The notes under the pieces were generated by a model. That model did not search any database, was not told the origin of the DNA, and saw nothing but the letters and a program-made list of their open reading frames with translations. A program made the translations under genes and the position numbers. DNA of 61,520 bases from Bacteroidota bacterium (GTDB lineage: Bacteria; Bacteroidota; Bacteroidia; Chitinophagales; LD1), in NCBI GenBank assembly GCA_947479455.1, contig CANJZE010000023.1, forward strand, positions 1 to 61,520, given 5' to 3'. Positions 19,116-27,696 of this stretch are shown here, piece after piece; within the stretch, counting starts at the first letter, position 1; each line of letters begins with the position of its first letter.

Positions 19116-20084
19116 TTATTCTTTTGAGAAAGGATGTTTGCTGATTTGCAATTTACAAAGCGGATGATACTCGCCTTTCAAACCAACTGGTTGCGCTTCG
19201 CGAATTTCATTGGCAATGCGAATACTTGCCAGTGCATCGCTCACACCAAAACCATTTCCCTTTAAAATTTCCTCGTAACTGCGCGTGTGCAAATCTGTAA
19301 AGCCATCGCTGAATTCGATTTCCTCGCCTTCCAAAGTCATGCTTCTATAGGTGCGCATGTTTTTTTGTTTAGCGGCTTCGGGCAGTGTATCGGCATTGAT
19401 GCTCAAAAACCAACGCACACGTGCGCGCGAAAATTCCAAGTAACCAGCCGCGCGGTCGTGTGTATGCAGATGCACCACGTTTTGTTTTACATCGCCAAAC
19501 AAAAAACTCAACATGTCGAAGAAGTGAATGCCGATGTTCGTAGCAATTCCTCCGCTCTTGCTCACATCGCCTTTCCAACTGGTGTAATACCAATTGCCAC
19601 GCGAAGTGATATAAGTCAAATCGAAATCATAAATTTTATTCGGGTCGCCACTCGCAATTTTATCCTTTAGCTTTATAATATTTGGATGAAGCCGCAGTTG
19701 AAGAATGCTGTTGATTTTCTTTCCCGTTTCTTTTTCCAATGCTATCAAAGATTCTGCATTCGAGGTTTTAAGTACCAATGGTTTTTCGCAAATTACATTG
19801 GCACCAATACGCAAACCAAAACGAATATGCGAATCGTGTAAATAATTGGGCGAGCAGATAGAAACATAATCGAGTGGCGTTCCTTTGCGCAACACTTTAT
19901 CAATGTGGCGGTCGAAGCGTTCGAACTCTACAAAGAAAGCGGCATCGGGAAAATACGAATCCATAATACCTACGCTGTCGAACGGATCATACGCAGCAAG
20001 CAAGGAATTGCTTGTGTCTTTTATAGCTTTTAGATGACGCGGTGCTATGTAACCAGAGGCACCAATCAATGCGAAATTTTTCAT
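19116..20084 (-). CDS. wlbA: UDP-GlcNAcA 3-dehydrogenase (WlbA/WbpB type)
   Basis: A Gfo/Idh/MocA oxidoreductase of 322 residues. The start MKNFALIGASGYIAPRHLKA matches the WlbA/WbpB subgroup and includes the NAD-binding G-x-x-G-x-I turn. CSPNYLH (78-84), the CEKPL motif (99-103), LTYITSRGNWY and GIATNIGIHFFDM follow. In this subgroup the enzyme oxidises C3 of UDP-N-acetylglucosaminuronic acid, the first committed step toward UDP-2,3-diacetamido-2,3-dideoxy uronic acids. The partners WlbB (acetyltransferase) and WlbC/WbpE (aminotransferase) are not recognisable beside it. The only DegT aminotransferase of the window (49750-50841) looks more like VioA. The rest of the route may lie elsewhere in the genome. 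Confidence 0.85.
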   Translation of the reverse strand: MKNFALIGASGYIAPRHLKAIKDTSNSLLAAYDPFDSVGIMDSYFPDAAFFVEFERFDRHIDKVLRKGTPLDYVSICSPNYLHDSHIRFGLRIGANVICEKPLVLKTSNAESLIALEKETGKKINSILQLRLHPNIIKLKDKIASGDPNKIYDFDLTYITSRGNWYYTSWKGDVSKSGGIATNIGIHFFDMLSFLFGDVKQNVVHLHTHDRAAGYLEFSRARVRWFLSINADTLPEAAKQKNMRTYRSMTLEGEEIEFSDGFTDLHTRSYEEILKGNGFGVSDALASIRIANEIREAQPVGLKGEYHPLCKLQISKHPFSKE

Positions 20085-20307
20085 GTAGCAATAATAGGAA
20101 AAGAGGGGCGAAACAGCTTAGGAAGAATGGAATATTGGCTGGTTCGATGAAATATAAACTCTCTCGTTATTCATCTATCATTCCACTCTTGAATTGGAAA
20201 TTGAAAAAAATAAACCCAGCCGTTAAAAATTGACTGCTTACTTTTCATTGTTTCTCTTCTGTTGAATGATAATTTCACTTACCAATTAAACACGGGTAAT
20301 ATTCTTT

Positions 20308-21300
20308 ATGAAGCAGTTGCTGAAATATTTTTATCGTTACTTTTTAGGGCTATCTGTTTGGCAAAAAAACAAGCGCTACTTATCCATTGTTTCCAACTAG
20401 CCGACTAAAAGCGTTTACATAGAACTGTCTGAAAACAAATATGAACGGTATCTGTATTTATTTATAAAATTTTTTTTGCTTGAAGGATATACCGTTTACA
20501 TCAAAAAAAACTATCGCTTCCTTGGCGATTTTGATGTTTATCCAAAATTGTTGTTCAAAGAAAAAAACTTAGTGTTCACTAATTTCCCAGCAACAAACGC
20601 CACATTAAAATTTTCTGACTGTGCAAAATCTGGTTACGTGCAATTAGGTTACGATTACTTCAACAAGAATAAAGAGGATTCTTTTTTTTATGTGCCCATG
20701 GCGCTTCACCCTAACTTATATTTTCATAAGTATTGGAATACAACCGTGGCGTTAGAAGCGAAAAGGTTGAACAGCCTTTTTTTTGCAGGTAATTTTGATG
20801 CGCAGCAATATCATCAAATAGAAGATATGGGAAAATTCAAAGTGGCTTCGCGGATGCAGTTGATTGATCAATTGAGAGAAAGTAACCTTGCTGCTTTTCC
20901 CAAAACGGCAGAAGAGTTTCGCGCAGCCATGCAGCAATGTGCAGTAATAATAGTTGACACCAAATATTTTGGAATTGAAGCAAAAGAACTGCGACCTTGC
21001 CTAGCGCAATTCAATTTTTTTCTTGCCTGTCCCGGTATCAGCATGCCGTTTTCGCACAATATTATAGAGGCTATGTCGTGCGGCACCATTCCGGTTATCG
21101 AAAGAGAATATGCACAACTATTTTCTCCTCCGCTTAAGCATTTATATAATGCAATAATTTTTGAAAACGCTGCAGCATTAAACAAAACAGTAGAACTAGC
21201 TATTCTTCTGGAATCAGAATTGGTGTCCACTATCAGGCAAAATGTTGTTCAGTATTACACCAACTATTTAAGTCCGCAAAAGGTGGTGGAGTCGTTGTAA
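20308..21300 (+). pseudogene. glycosyltransferase with an in-frame amber codon
   Basis: One continuous reading frame runs from the ATG at 20308 (MKQLLKYFYRYFLGLSVWQK) to the TAA ending at 21300, broken only by TAG at 20398-20400. The 30 codons before the stop and the 25 after it (PTKSVYIELSENKYERYL...) both look coding. The residues after the stop form the beta strand that normally starts such a chain. Without the upstream part the first possible start is a TTG at 20476, which would cut off that strand. The rest shows a GT-B-like C-terminal half: FNFFLACPGISMPFSHNIIEAMSCGTIPVIE, with the usual E-A-x-x-x-G donor-site element. TAG is used as a normal stop by neighbouring genes, so recoding is unlikely. 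Confidence 0.75.
20398..20400 (+). other. in-frame TAG
   Basis: This stop follows ...YLSIVSN and precedes PTKSVYIEL. A single substitution of CAG (Gln) or TAC/TAT (Tyr) would create it. Confidence 0.75.
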
Positions 21301-21361
21301 ACAAAAAGCCGAACCGTGTAATGTTAATGGCAGAAGCACATAGCGTGCGCTTAATGAAAAA

Positions 21362-22663
21362 TTAATTGCTGAGAAGGTTTGTCTTTAATAAATCGGCAAA
21401 TATTTTTGCCTGCGTTCCTCTTGAATATTTTTTGTAGTTGTCGTTGGTTTCGGCAAAGGTTATTCTTGCGTGCTTAAAATTTTCAAACTCTTGCTTCAAA
21501 AAATCAGCTACGTCCTCAGCATTATTTGCCGCAAATCCTCCATTGGTTTCTTGTAGCAATTTTTGCAAAACCCCTTCGTCATTTTCAACCAGCAATATTT
21601 TTTGTTTGGCAGCCAAATAATCAAACACTTTAGCATTTAGCCAATCAGCACCCTTGCTAGAGAGGAGTAACAAGAGATTCGACTCGCACATTTTTTTTAC
21701 CATTTGGCTATACGAAATTTTGGGAAGAGGAACCAACCAGGGTAACAATTCGGGTTTATAATTGATGAGTCGGCTAACTGAATTGGGTTGACCTAGCAAG
21801 CCGTAAAAATGAACTTCAAAAATATTTTTCTGTACATTTTCTTTGTCAACAAATAGCAAAACTCCATCTAAAAACATTTCAAGATTTTGATGCGGATAGA
21901 TCGTTCCTGCATAAGTGATAATAAATTTTTTAGCGCTCCGTTCCATTGCAGCAGTGTTTTGAAAATGCTTTTCATCAAAGCCATTATACACAACACGAAC
22001 ATCGGTAGTGGCAAACAGTTTTTGAAGTTCTTGTGCGTAAGAAGGAGCGGCTGTGGTAATGAATGATACACCTTGCAAATATTTTTTTTCAAGTGTTCTG
22101 AAAAACAAATTTCTAATTTTTTGCAATAGGCTTAATTGATAATGACCTTGGTTAGTTGTCCAGCCATCGCGATAGTCGGCCACCCATTTAATTTTGTATT
22201 TTTTTGAAAGCAGGTGCGCGTATCGAAATAAAATAAAAGGTTCTCCGGTGGCAATAATAAAATCGGGTTTGTTTGCTAGAATTTGCTTTTCTGCGGCTAC
22301 ATAAATTTCACTTTTACTATCAAACCAAAACATGAGGTACTCCAAAAATGTATACAGCAGCGAAAGTATTTTTCGCAACCACACCAGTTGATTAAACCCA
22401 AAAGTGAGCAACAGCCGATCGCGCAAATTTGGTTTAAAGGGAACTCTTATCACTTTATTTTTTAGCAAATCAGTTTCCACGCTAACTTCAACCGCAGTTG
22501 GTTTTACATAATCTTCGGGGGTGTTCATCGCCTCTTGCCAGTGTCGCGTAACTATTGTTACCGCAATTCCCGAGTCGGGCAAGTAGTTCAACCAACTGTA
22601 TGGGCGTTGCCCACCAATAGAAATAAGTGGGGGAAAATCGTAGCAGAGAATTAATACTTTCAC
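21362..22663 (-). CDS. GT4-like glycosyltransferase, 433 aa
   Basis: The GT-B N-terminal domain begins MKVLILCYDFPPLISIGGQR and carries the D-x-P-P glycine-rich start typical of this group, followed by VTIVTRHW. The C-terminal donor domain starts FIITYAGTIYPHQNLEMFLD. KVFDYLAAKQKILLVEND and the conserved tail position of the E-x7-E motif (here partly replaced) follow. The start is the ATG at 22663, 35 bp from the divergent ATG at 22699. A truncated relative of the same gene lies at 22907-23325, so this is the intact member of a duplicated pair. Confidence 0.85.
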   Translation of the reverse strand: MKVLILCYDFPPLISIGGQRPYSWLNYLPDSGIAVTIVTRHWQEAMNTPEDYVKPTAVEVSVETDLLKNKVIRVPFKPNLRDRLLLTFGFNQLVWLRKILSLLYTFLEYLMFWFDSKSEIYVAAEKQILANKPDFIIATGEPFILFRYAHLLSKKYKIKWVADYRDGWTTNQGHYQLSLLQKIRNLFFRTLEKKYLQGVSFITTAAPSYAQELQKLFATTDVRVVYNGFDEKHFQNTAAMERSAKKFIITYAGTIYPHQNLEMFLDGVLLFVDKENVQKNIFEVHFYGLLGQPNSVSRLINYKPELLPWLVPLPKISYSQMVKKMCESNLLLLLSSKGADWLNAKVFDYLAAKQKILLVENDEGVLQKLLQETNGGFAANNAEDVADFLKQEFENFKHARITFAETNDNYKKYSRGTQAKIFADLLKTNLLSN

Positions 22664-22698
22664 TTTTCGAAAATAGAAACCTTGCTAAGATTTTGCTG

Positions 22699-22920
22699 AT
22701 GAAAACCTTGATATTCTTCACCGCTCAGTTTCCATTGGGTACCAGCGAAACGTTTATTGAAAGTGAATTTCCTGTCCTCGCCCAATCGTTCGACAAAATT
22801 TTTATTGTTACGAACGATTTATATTCAGCAGAAAAACGAAAAATTCCAGCACATGTTCAGGTAGTTCGTTACCCCTATGCTTCTTCTTTTCTTTCAAAAA
22901 TTTTATCACTCGCCAATTTT
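22699..22920 (+). pseudogene. 5' fragment of a GT4-like glycosyltransferase (copy of the 23363 gene)
   Basis: About 74 codons starting MKTLIFFTAQFPLGTSETF correspond to the start of the gene at 23363 (RTLILFSASFPFGTAETF). Further shared blocks are DKIFIVTNDL and VVRYPYASSFLSKILSLANFF. Identity is around 60 percent, so the copies have diverged for long. Similarity stops at a T8 run near 22913-22925. Beyond it the frame continues only as the antisense of the next remnant. The C-terminal three quarters are gone and the product could not be active. Confidence 0.8.
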
Positions 22921-23325
22921 TTTTACTTCAGGGTTTTGCTTCAGATATTCAAAACTAAAACTGTAAAGGTTCTTGTATGGAATTACAAAATCGAAGCAAG
23001 GCTGAAGAACCAATTCGAAAAACGTAAGTGTTTTGCGAAAGAAATTGAAACGAATCTCTTTGTGTTTTACATAAATTTTATCGCGAAGATTTGACTTATA
23101 GGGCAGATAGAATACTTCATGCGTTTCGAACACTTCATGTTTTATTTCTGGCGGTGTTGCTTTTGATACATCACTTAAATGCGAAATTTTTTCATCCCAT
23201 CTTCTGGTAATTATGATTGGCTTATAGCCGTAAAGCGAAAGATAATTTGCCCATGACTGCGAGCGTTGCGCGGCAGTTAAATTACAAGGAGGATAGAAGT
23301 AAGCAAGAACCAAAACTTTCTTCAA
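22907..23325 (-). pseudogene. 5' fragment of a GT4-like glycosyltransferase (relative of the 21362-22663 gene)
   Basis: The reading starts KKVLVLAYFYPPCNLTAAQRSQ, matching the glycine-rich start of GT4 enzymes and the layout of the intact neighbour (KVLILCYDFPP, then VTRHW against ITRRWDE, then PFKPNLRD against PYKSNLRD). It ends after LKQNPEVKKIGE, where the neighbour continues with a donor domain. Only about 135 codons are left. No ATG is available; the frame opens from a TTG at 23325 after an upstream stop, a further sign of decay. It meets the plus-strand fragment head-on around 22915-22925. Confidence 0.75.
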
Positions 23326-23362
23326 AAGAATAAGAATATTTTCGGGCTAAAATAACCGTTTG

Positions 23363-24607
23363 ATGAATTCTGACAGGACTTTGATTTTATTCAGCGCCTC
23401 TTTTCCCTTTGGCACTGCCGAAACTTTTTTAAAAAATGAATTTCCCCTACTTGCAAAAACGTTCGACCGAATATTTATAGTAACGAATGATTTGTCGTCA
23501 GAACTCACCACGCAAATCTCTTCAGAAATAAAAGTGATTCGGTATCCATACACCGCTTCGCTGCTATCAAAGGTTTCTGCCCTTGCTAATTTTTTGCATC
23601 TGCGTAAAGAGTTAAAGTTTATGCGCAGACGCGGTATTCCATTGAACAAAACAAGCCTCTTTACCTTGCTCACTTCTTATGCAAAGACAATTGAAGTGAA
23701 TTTGTTCCTCGAAAAACTTGTTATTGAAAACAACATTCAGCTTTCAAAGCTTACTTTATATTCCTATTGGATGAATGATATGGCAGCGGGCATCGCCATG
23801 TTTAAATACAAACATCAGCAAGCGAAAACAATCTGCCGTACCCATGGATGGGATGTTTATTTCGAACGACACAAGCCTGCTTATTTGCCCTTACGAAATT
23901 TCATTATCGGTAATTTAGATGCCACTTATTGCATTTCGCAAAACGGAAAGGAATATTTAGATGAACTGACGCAGCATAAGTTTTCACAAAAAATAAAATT
24001 ATCGCGGCTTGGAACCTTCAACACAAAAGGTGTTTTATCGGCAAGCAATTCGGGCAAATTGAAATTGTTGAGTTGCTCAAACATTATTCCATTGAAACGC
24101 ACTCATTTAATTATCGAGGCACTTGCATTAATAAATGATTTCGAATTAGAGTGGATTCATTTCGGTACCGGGGTCTTAAAAAATGAAATAGAGAAATTAG
24201 CCCACGAAAAGCTTTCAAGCAAAAAAAACATTCGTTTTGAATTTGGAGGTCAGGTTAATAATGAAACGCTGCTTAATTATTATTCCAGCAATGCTATTGA
24301 TGTATTCATCAACGTTAGCGAAACAGAGGGATTGCCTGTGTCAATCATGGAAGCAAATTCATTTGGAATTCCTTTGATAGCTACTGATGTAGGCGGAGTT
24401 TCGGAAATTGCGAAACATCATGTAAATGGTTTTTTACTCCCCCCAAATTGCACAGCTTTCGAAATTGCTGAAGCGATAAAGAAGTTTTATGCATTATCGC
24501 AGGAAGAAAAAGATAGGATGAGAAAAAACGCGTTTGATATCTGGAATAAAGAATTCAATGCCGAAAAAAACTACCCTGCATTTATTCAATCTCTGCTTGC
24601 CCTCTAA
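23363..24607 (+). CDS. GT4-like glycosyltransferase, 414 aa
   Basis: The intact partner of the 22699 fragment. The N-terminal domain starts MNSDRTLILFSASFPFGTAETF. The donor domain opens KLKLLSCSNIIPLKRTHLIIEAL and carries FGGQVNNETLLNYY and EGLPVSIMEANSFGIPLIATDVGGVSEI, which holds the E-x7-E donor motif in full (E...E in EGLPVSIME). The C-terminus ends in a helix as usual in GT4. The ATG at 23363 is preferred over a TTG 3 bp upstream. Its stop overlaps the convergent next gene by 3 bp. It is the only plus-strand glycosyltransferase that looks functional in this part. Confidence 0.88.
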   Translation: MNSDRTLILFSASFPFGTAETFLKNEFPLLAKTFDRIFIVTNDLSSELTTQISSEIKVIRYPYTASLLSKVSALANFLHLRKELKFMRRRGIPLNKTSLFTLLTSYAKTIEVNLFLEKLVIENNIQLSKLTLYSYWMNDMAAGIAMFKYKHQQAKTICRTHGWDVYFERHKPAYLPLRNFIIGNLDATYCISQNGKEYLDELTQHKFSQKIKLSRLGTFNTKGVLSASNSGKLKLLSCSNIIPLKRTHLIIEALALINDFELEWIHFGTGVLKNEIEKLAHEKLSSKKNIRFEFGGQVNNETLLNYYSSNAIDVFINVSETEGLPVSIMEANSFGIPLIATDVGGVSEIAKHHVNGFLLPPNCTAFEIAEAIKKFYALSQEEKDRMRKNAFDIWNKEFNAEKNYPAFIQSLLAL

Positions 24608-25767
24608 TTACTTTCATAAATTTTCAGCAACTTGTTAGTGTAGTTCACTATATCGAACCCACTGGAAAACTCCACCGCATTCTTACTCATCTCGCGGTAT
24701 TTATTTTCATTTCCCATTAGCGTCATAATTTTATCGGCAAACAGCTCTGCATTTTGCTCCTTAATAAAAAAGCCATTTACGTTGTTTTTTACAATGTCTC
24801 TGTTTCCTTTTCCATCTAACGCAATAACAGGTAGGCCGGCAGCCATAGCTTCTAAAAGCACCAAACCAAAAGGTTCATATTTTGCGGAGTGAACATATAG
24901 GTTGGCGTTTTTTAAATGCTCCTCTACATTGTTTACGTTTCCAGCGAAGGTTAGAAAATCAGTCAGTCCGTATTCTGCTGTTTTGTTTTTTACGTTTCCC
25001 ATTTCATCTCCACCACCCAGGAAAGTCAGCGAAACATTTGCATTTCTGTTTTTAAGACAGCGCATTACTTCCACCAAAAAAATTTGATTTTTCTTTAGCA
25101 AAAAATTGCCTGTGTTCACGATTTTAATCGTGTCTAATTTTCTTTCATGATTAACGGCATTCAATCTTTTAAAATCAATAGCGTTGTAGAGCAGGTGAAT
25201 ATTCTTCTTTAATTTTTTGGGCAGCACGTTTTCGAAATACTCCTTTGTGTCGTTTGAAATAGCAATGAACTGATTGTTACAAGCAGCGTATTTTTTCAAA
25301 ATCCAATTCCGTTCGTAGTAATTCGTGAGTTTGTTTCTACTGAGTGGCGTTTGAGACGAAAATTTTTCAAGCTGCACCATATTGTCATGGCAATGCGTAA
25401 AAAATTTTATCCCTGCATGAACGTTTGCTCTCGTAACAAGTTCGGCAATGAACATATGGGAGTGGATGACGTGAGGCTTAAATTCTTCTACCAACTGTTG
25501 GTATTCTGTTACATCAATTTCGTTTTTTCTTACTAACGAAAAATTGATTTTGTAATTGCAAATTTTAAAATCCTTGTCAGCTGCAAGTGCTTTTTCAAAA
25601 TGGTCAATATTTGGAAGGTTAAAAATGGAGGAGTGCTGAAAGGAGACTAGTTTTACTTTGACGTTTGCCCGTTGTTTCAGTTCCTGAAAAATATCAAACA
25701 CTAATCTTTCGGCTCCTCCACCGTGTGCCATAGTTCTGGTTGCTAAAAGTATTCTTAGCTCGCTCAT
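24604..25767 (-). CDS. GT4 glycosyltransferase, 387 aa
   Basis: MSELRILLATRTMAHGGGAERLV starts the chain with the G-G-G-A-E-R acceptor loop common in GT4 enzymes. The donor domain begins IKIVNTGNFLLKKNQIFLVEVM. YEPFGLVLLEAMAAGLPVIALDGKGNRD holds the classic E-x7-E motif. The ATG at 25767 is chosen over a TTG at 25773. Its start overlaps the stop of the FemAB-like gene by 4 nt, showing translational coupling in a minus-strand run 28683-24604. Specificity is unknown. Confidence 0.9.
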   Translation of the reverse strand: MSELRILLATRTMAHGGGAERLVFDIFQELKQRANVKVKLVSFQHSSIFNLPNIDHFEKALAADKDFKICNYKINFSLVRKNEIDVTEYQQLVEEFKPHVIHSHMFIAELVTRANVHAGIKFFTHCHDNMVQLEKFSSQTPLSRNKLTNYYERNWILKKYAACNNQFIAISNDTKEYFENVLPKKLKKNIHLLYNAIDFKRLNAVNHERKLDTIKIVNTGNFLLKKNQIFLVEVMRCLKNRNANVSLTFLGGGDEMGNVKNKTAEYGLTDFLTFAGNVNNVEEHLKNANLYVHSAKYEPFGLVLLEAMAAGLPVIALDGKGNRDIVKNNVNGFFIKEQNAELFADKIMTLMGNENKYREMSKNAVEFSSGFDIVNYTNKLLKIYESN

Positions 25768-26801
25768 GACCAACGGCTCTTAATAAACGAAAGGATATTC
25801 AATAGTTTTAAATAAAAGGGTTTCATGTCTACGTACAAAACCTTGGTGTAGAAAACGTAATTCTTCGAAAAATTTTCTTTGAACTGATTGATGTTATGAA
25901 TCTGGTCAGCGGGAGTTGCGTAAAAACCTATGCCGCCCATATCAAAAATTTTCTTGTCGGTTTCTTTGGCATATTTAATGGCTTCGAACAGCACTAAATG
26001 TGAAGAAGGAATTTTTTTAAAATCAGGATCTGTAGCACCTATTTGATATTCGGTTTTGTCTCCCTGGTTAATAAACAATCCTCCTCCAATCATTTTTTCA
26101 TCTACAAAGGAACAGAGCAAAAACCCATTTTGGGTTTCAATCAGAAACTTACACAACTTAAAAAGGTAAGTTTCTGTATAGTGAATTGTGCCGCGCTTGT
26201 TTCCCATTTTCATGTAGAGGGAAGCAAATTCTTTTATTTCTTCATCAATTACAACTAACCTTACTTTTACATTTTTATTAACCGCTTTTTTCAGGTTTTT
26301 TGACAAATCGCTTGTAAACTCTTTCTGAATTTTTTCAATCGGTTGACTCAAATCAATATGAAGAGAGACACGATTGTTTTTGTTGTATTTGTGATAGAAA
26401 GAAAAGTGTTTCGATGCTTCGGTAACTATCTTTTCACCCGCTTGACCAGCTACATGGCGCAATTGAATTTCCATGGAAGAAAAGCCGTGTGTTTTGTAAT
26501 AGTTGTAAATCTCATTCAATAGTAAAACTTCCATTTCCGGTTTTGCGCAAACAGGGCCGTATTGAATTTTTGCTGTTTTAATAAAGGGCAAACTGTTTGA
26601 ATGCGCTTCTGTCATTACACAATACCCCGCCAAACTTTCTTCAACATCAGTAGCTAAAACGTATTTTAATTTATTGTTGGCTGAAGGCAGCGCGGGAAAT
26701 GAAACATGTTGAAAGATGGACACATCATTCAATTGCTGATATAAACGTTGGGCGTTTTGTATTTCATCACCACTGAGAGCATCTTTAAACTCAATTTTCA
26801 T
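25764..26801 (-). CDS. FemAB/GNAT-fold acyltransferase-like protein, 345 aa
   Basis: The chain has the layout of FemAB-like and BioF2-like N-acyltransferases: two GNAT-like halves. The second half shows LLCSFVDEKMIGGGLFINQGDKTEYQIGAT and then HLVLFEAIKYAKETDKKIFDMGGI. Members of this family transfer an aminoacyl or acyl group to an amine on peptidoglycan or on amino sugars in surface polysaccharides. Here the neighbours (formyltransferase, deacetylase, glycosyltransferases) suggest an amino-sugar or glycan amine as acceptor. The acyl donor is unknown. There is no signal peptide. Confidence 0.75.
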   Translation of the reverse strand: MKIEFKDALSGDEIQNAQRLYQQLNDVSIFQHVSFPALPSANNKLKYVLATDVEESLAGYCVMTEAHSNSLPFIKTAKIQYGPVCAKPEMEVLLLNEIYNYYKTHGFSSMEIQLRHVAGQAGEKIVTEASKHFSFYHKYNKNNRVSLHIDLSQPIEKIQKEFTSDLSKNLKKAVNKNVKVRLVVIDEEIKEFASLYMKMGNKRGTIHYTETYLFKLCKFLIETQNGFLLCSFVDEKMIGGGLFINQGDKTEYQIGATDPDFKKIPSSHLVLFEAIKYAKETDKKIFDMGGIGFYATPADQIHNINQFKENFSKNYVFYTKVLYVDMKPFYLKLLNILSFIKSRWS

Positions 26802-26849
26802 TACTGCGAAATTATTTTTTTTATGTCAGTCTATTGAAGCTTGTACGAC

Positions 26850-27659
26850 TTAAGCTAAATGAAGTTTTTCAAAAATTGCATGCTTTTTTTCCCAGGTTAT
26901 ATCCTTAAATCGGAAAGTTTTCTCAACAGATTTTTGCTGCACAGTTTTTTCGTACGAGCCTGACAAGACCTGTTCTATAACATTCGGGTATTGTTCTAAG
27001 ATGCTTAAAATATTTATTGATTTCAAAGTGTATGGGTCAATTGGCCATTTGTCTTTGTAGGGCGTTTGCTTAATAACTGGACCCGCATCTACCTTTTCAT
27101 CAATGAAATGAAAAGTAATTCCTGTGTGAGCAACATCGTCTTCGTAACACTGCCAAAACTCAGGAAAACTTCCTTTGTATTTTGGAAGAATGGACGGATG
27201 GGCGTTGATTATTCCTATACTGGGCAAGGCAATAATATTTGGTTTAATTATTCCTGTACCCCAAACAACCATGAGTGCTGGACGGAGCAATTTTATCTTT
27301 TCCTCAGTTTTACTGTCATTGATGTTTTCTGTAAAAATGATTGGAACTTTTGTCCATTCGGTTGTTTGATAAGTAAGCAAACGTGCTGTTAAAAAATTTT
27401 CTGCTTTACGAACTAACTTTTTTTCTAAGAGTAAGGCCTCTCTATGCTTTTGGGGTTTGGTATAAATCAAAATACGTTCTAGCATTTCATTCCCAAAAAT
27501 ATTTTGCAAAACTTTTACTGCTAGTCTGGACGACTGACTTGGCTTTCTTTTTTGAACAATTACGGCAGCCAGTGAAAATCTTTTAGCAAGTGCATCAGCC
27601 AAAATTTTTGACTGCAATGAATCGTTCGTAAAAAGAATAATTGGTAAACGCTGCGTCAT
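26850..27659 (-). CDS. formyltransferase of the Fmt/ArnA-like fold, 269 aa
   Basis: The fold and catalytic triad of 10-formyl-THF-dependent formyltransferases are visible: Asn152 and His154 in NAHPSILPKYKGS and Asp191 in DEKVDAGPVI. GITFHFIDE is also conserved. Full-length methionyl-tRNA formyltransferase has a C-terminal OB domain that is absent, and the rest differs from it. With the locus in mind, formylation of a nucleotide-linked amino sugar is likely. It is the second such enzyme of the window, together with 42331-43080. The substrate cannot be named. Confidence 0.8.
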   Translation of the reverse strand: MTQRLPIILFTNDSLQSKILADALAKRFSLAAVIVQKRKPSQSSRLAVKVLQNIFGNEMLERILIYTKPQKHREALLLEKKLVRKAENFLTARLLTYQTTEWTKVPIIFTENINDSKTEEKIKLLRPALMVVWGTGIIKPNIIALPSIGIINAHPSILPKYKGSFPEFWQCYEDDVAHTGITFHFIDEKVDAGPVIKQTPYKDKWPIDPYTLKSINILSILEQYPNVIEQVLSGSYEKTVQQKSVEKTFRFKDITWEKKHAIFEKLHLA

Positions 27660-27696
27660 AAAGCAAAATATGAAAGTGTGTTATACGAGTTGCGTT

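Noticed and set aside
20398-20400. TAG recoded as an amino acid
   Set aside because: TAG ends other intact genes here, for example the sulfotransferase (33776) and asnB3 (54230).
22921-23094. 3' part of the plus-strand ORF starting at 22627
   Set aside because: Past the breakpoint it is the antisense of the minus-strand glycosyltransferase fragment.
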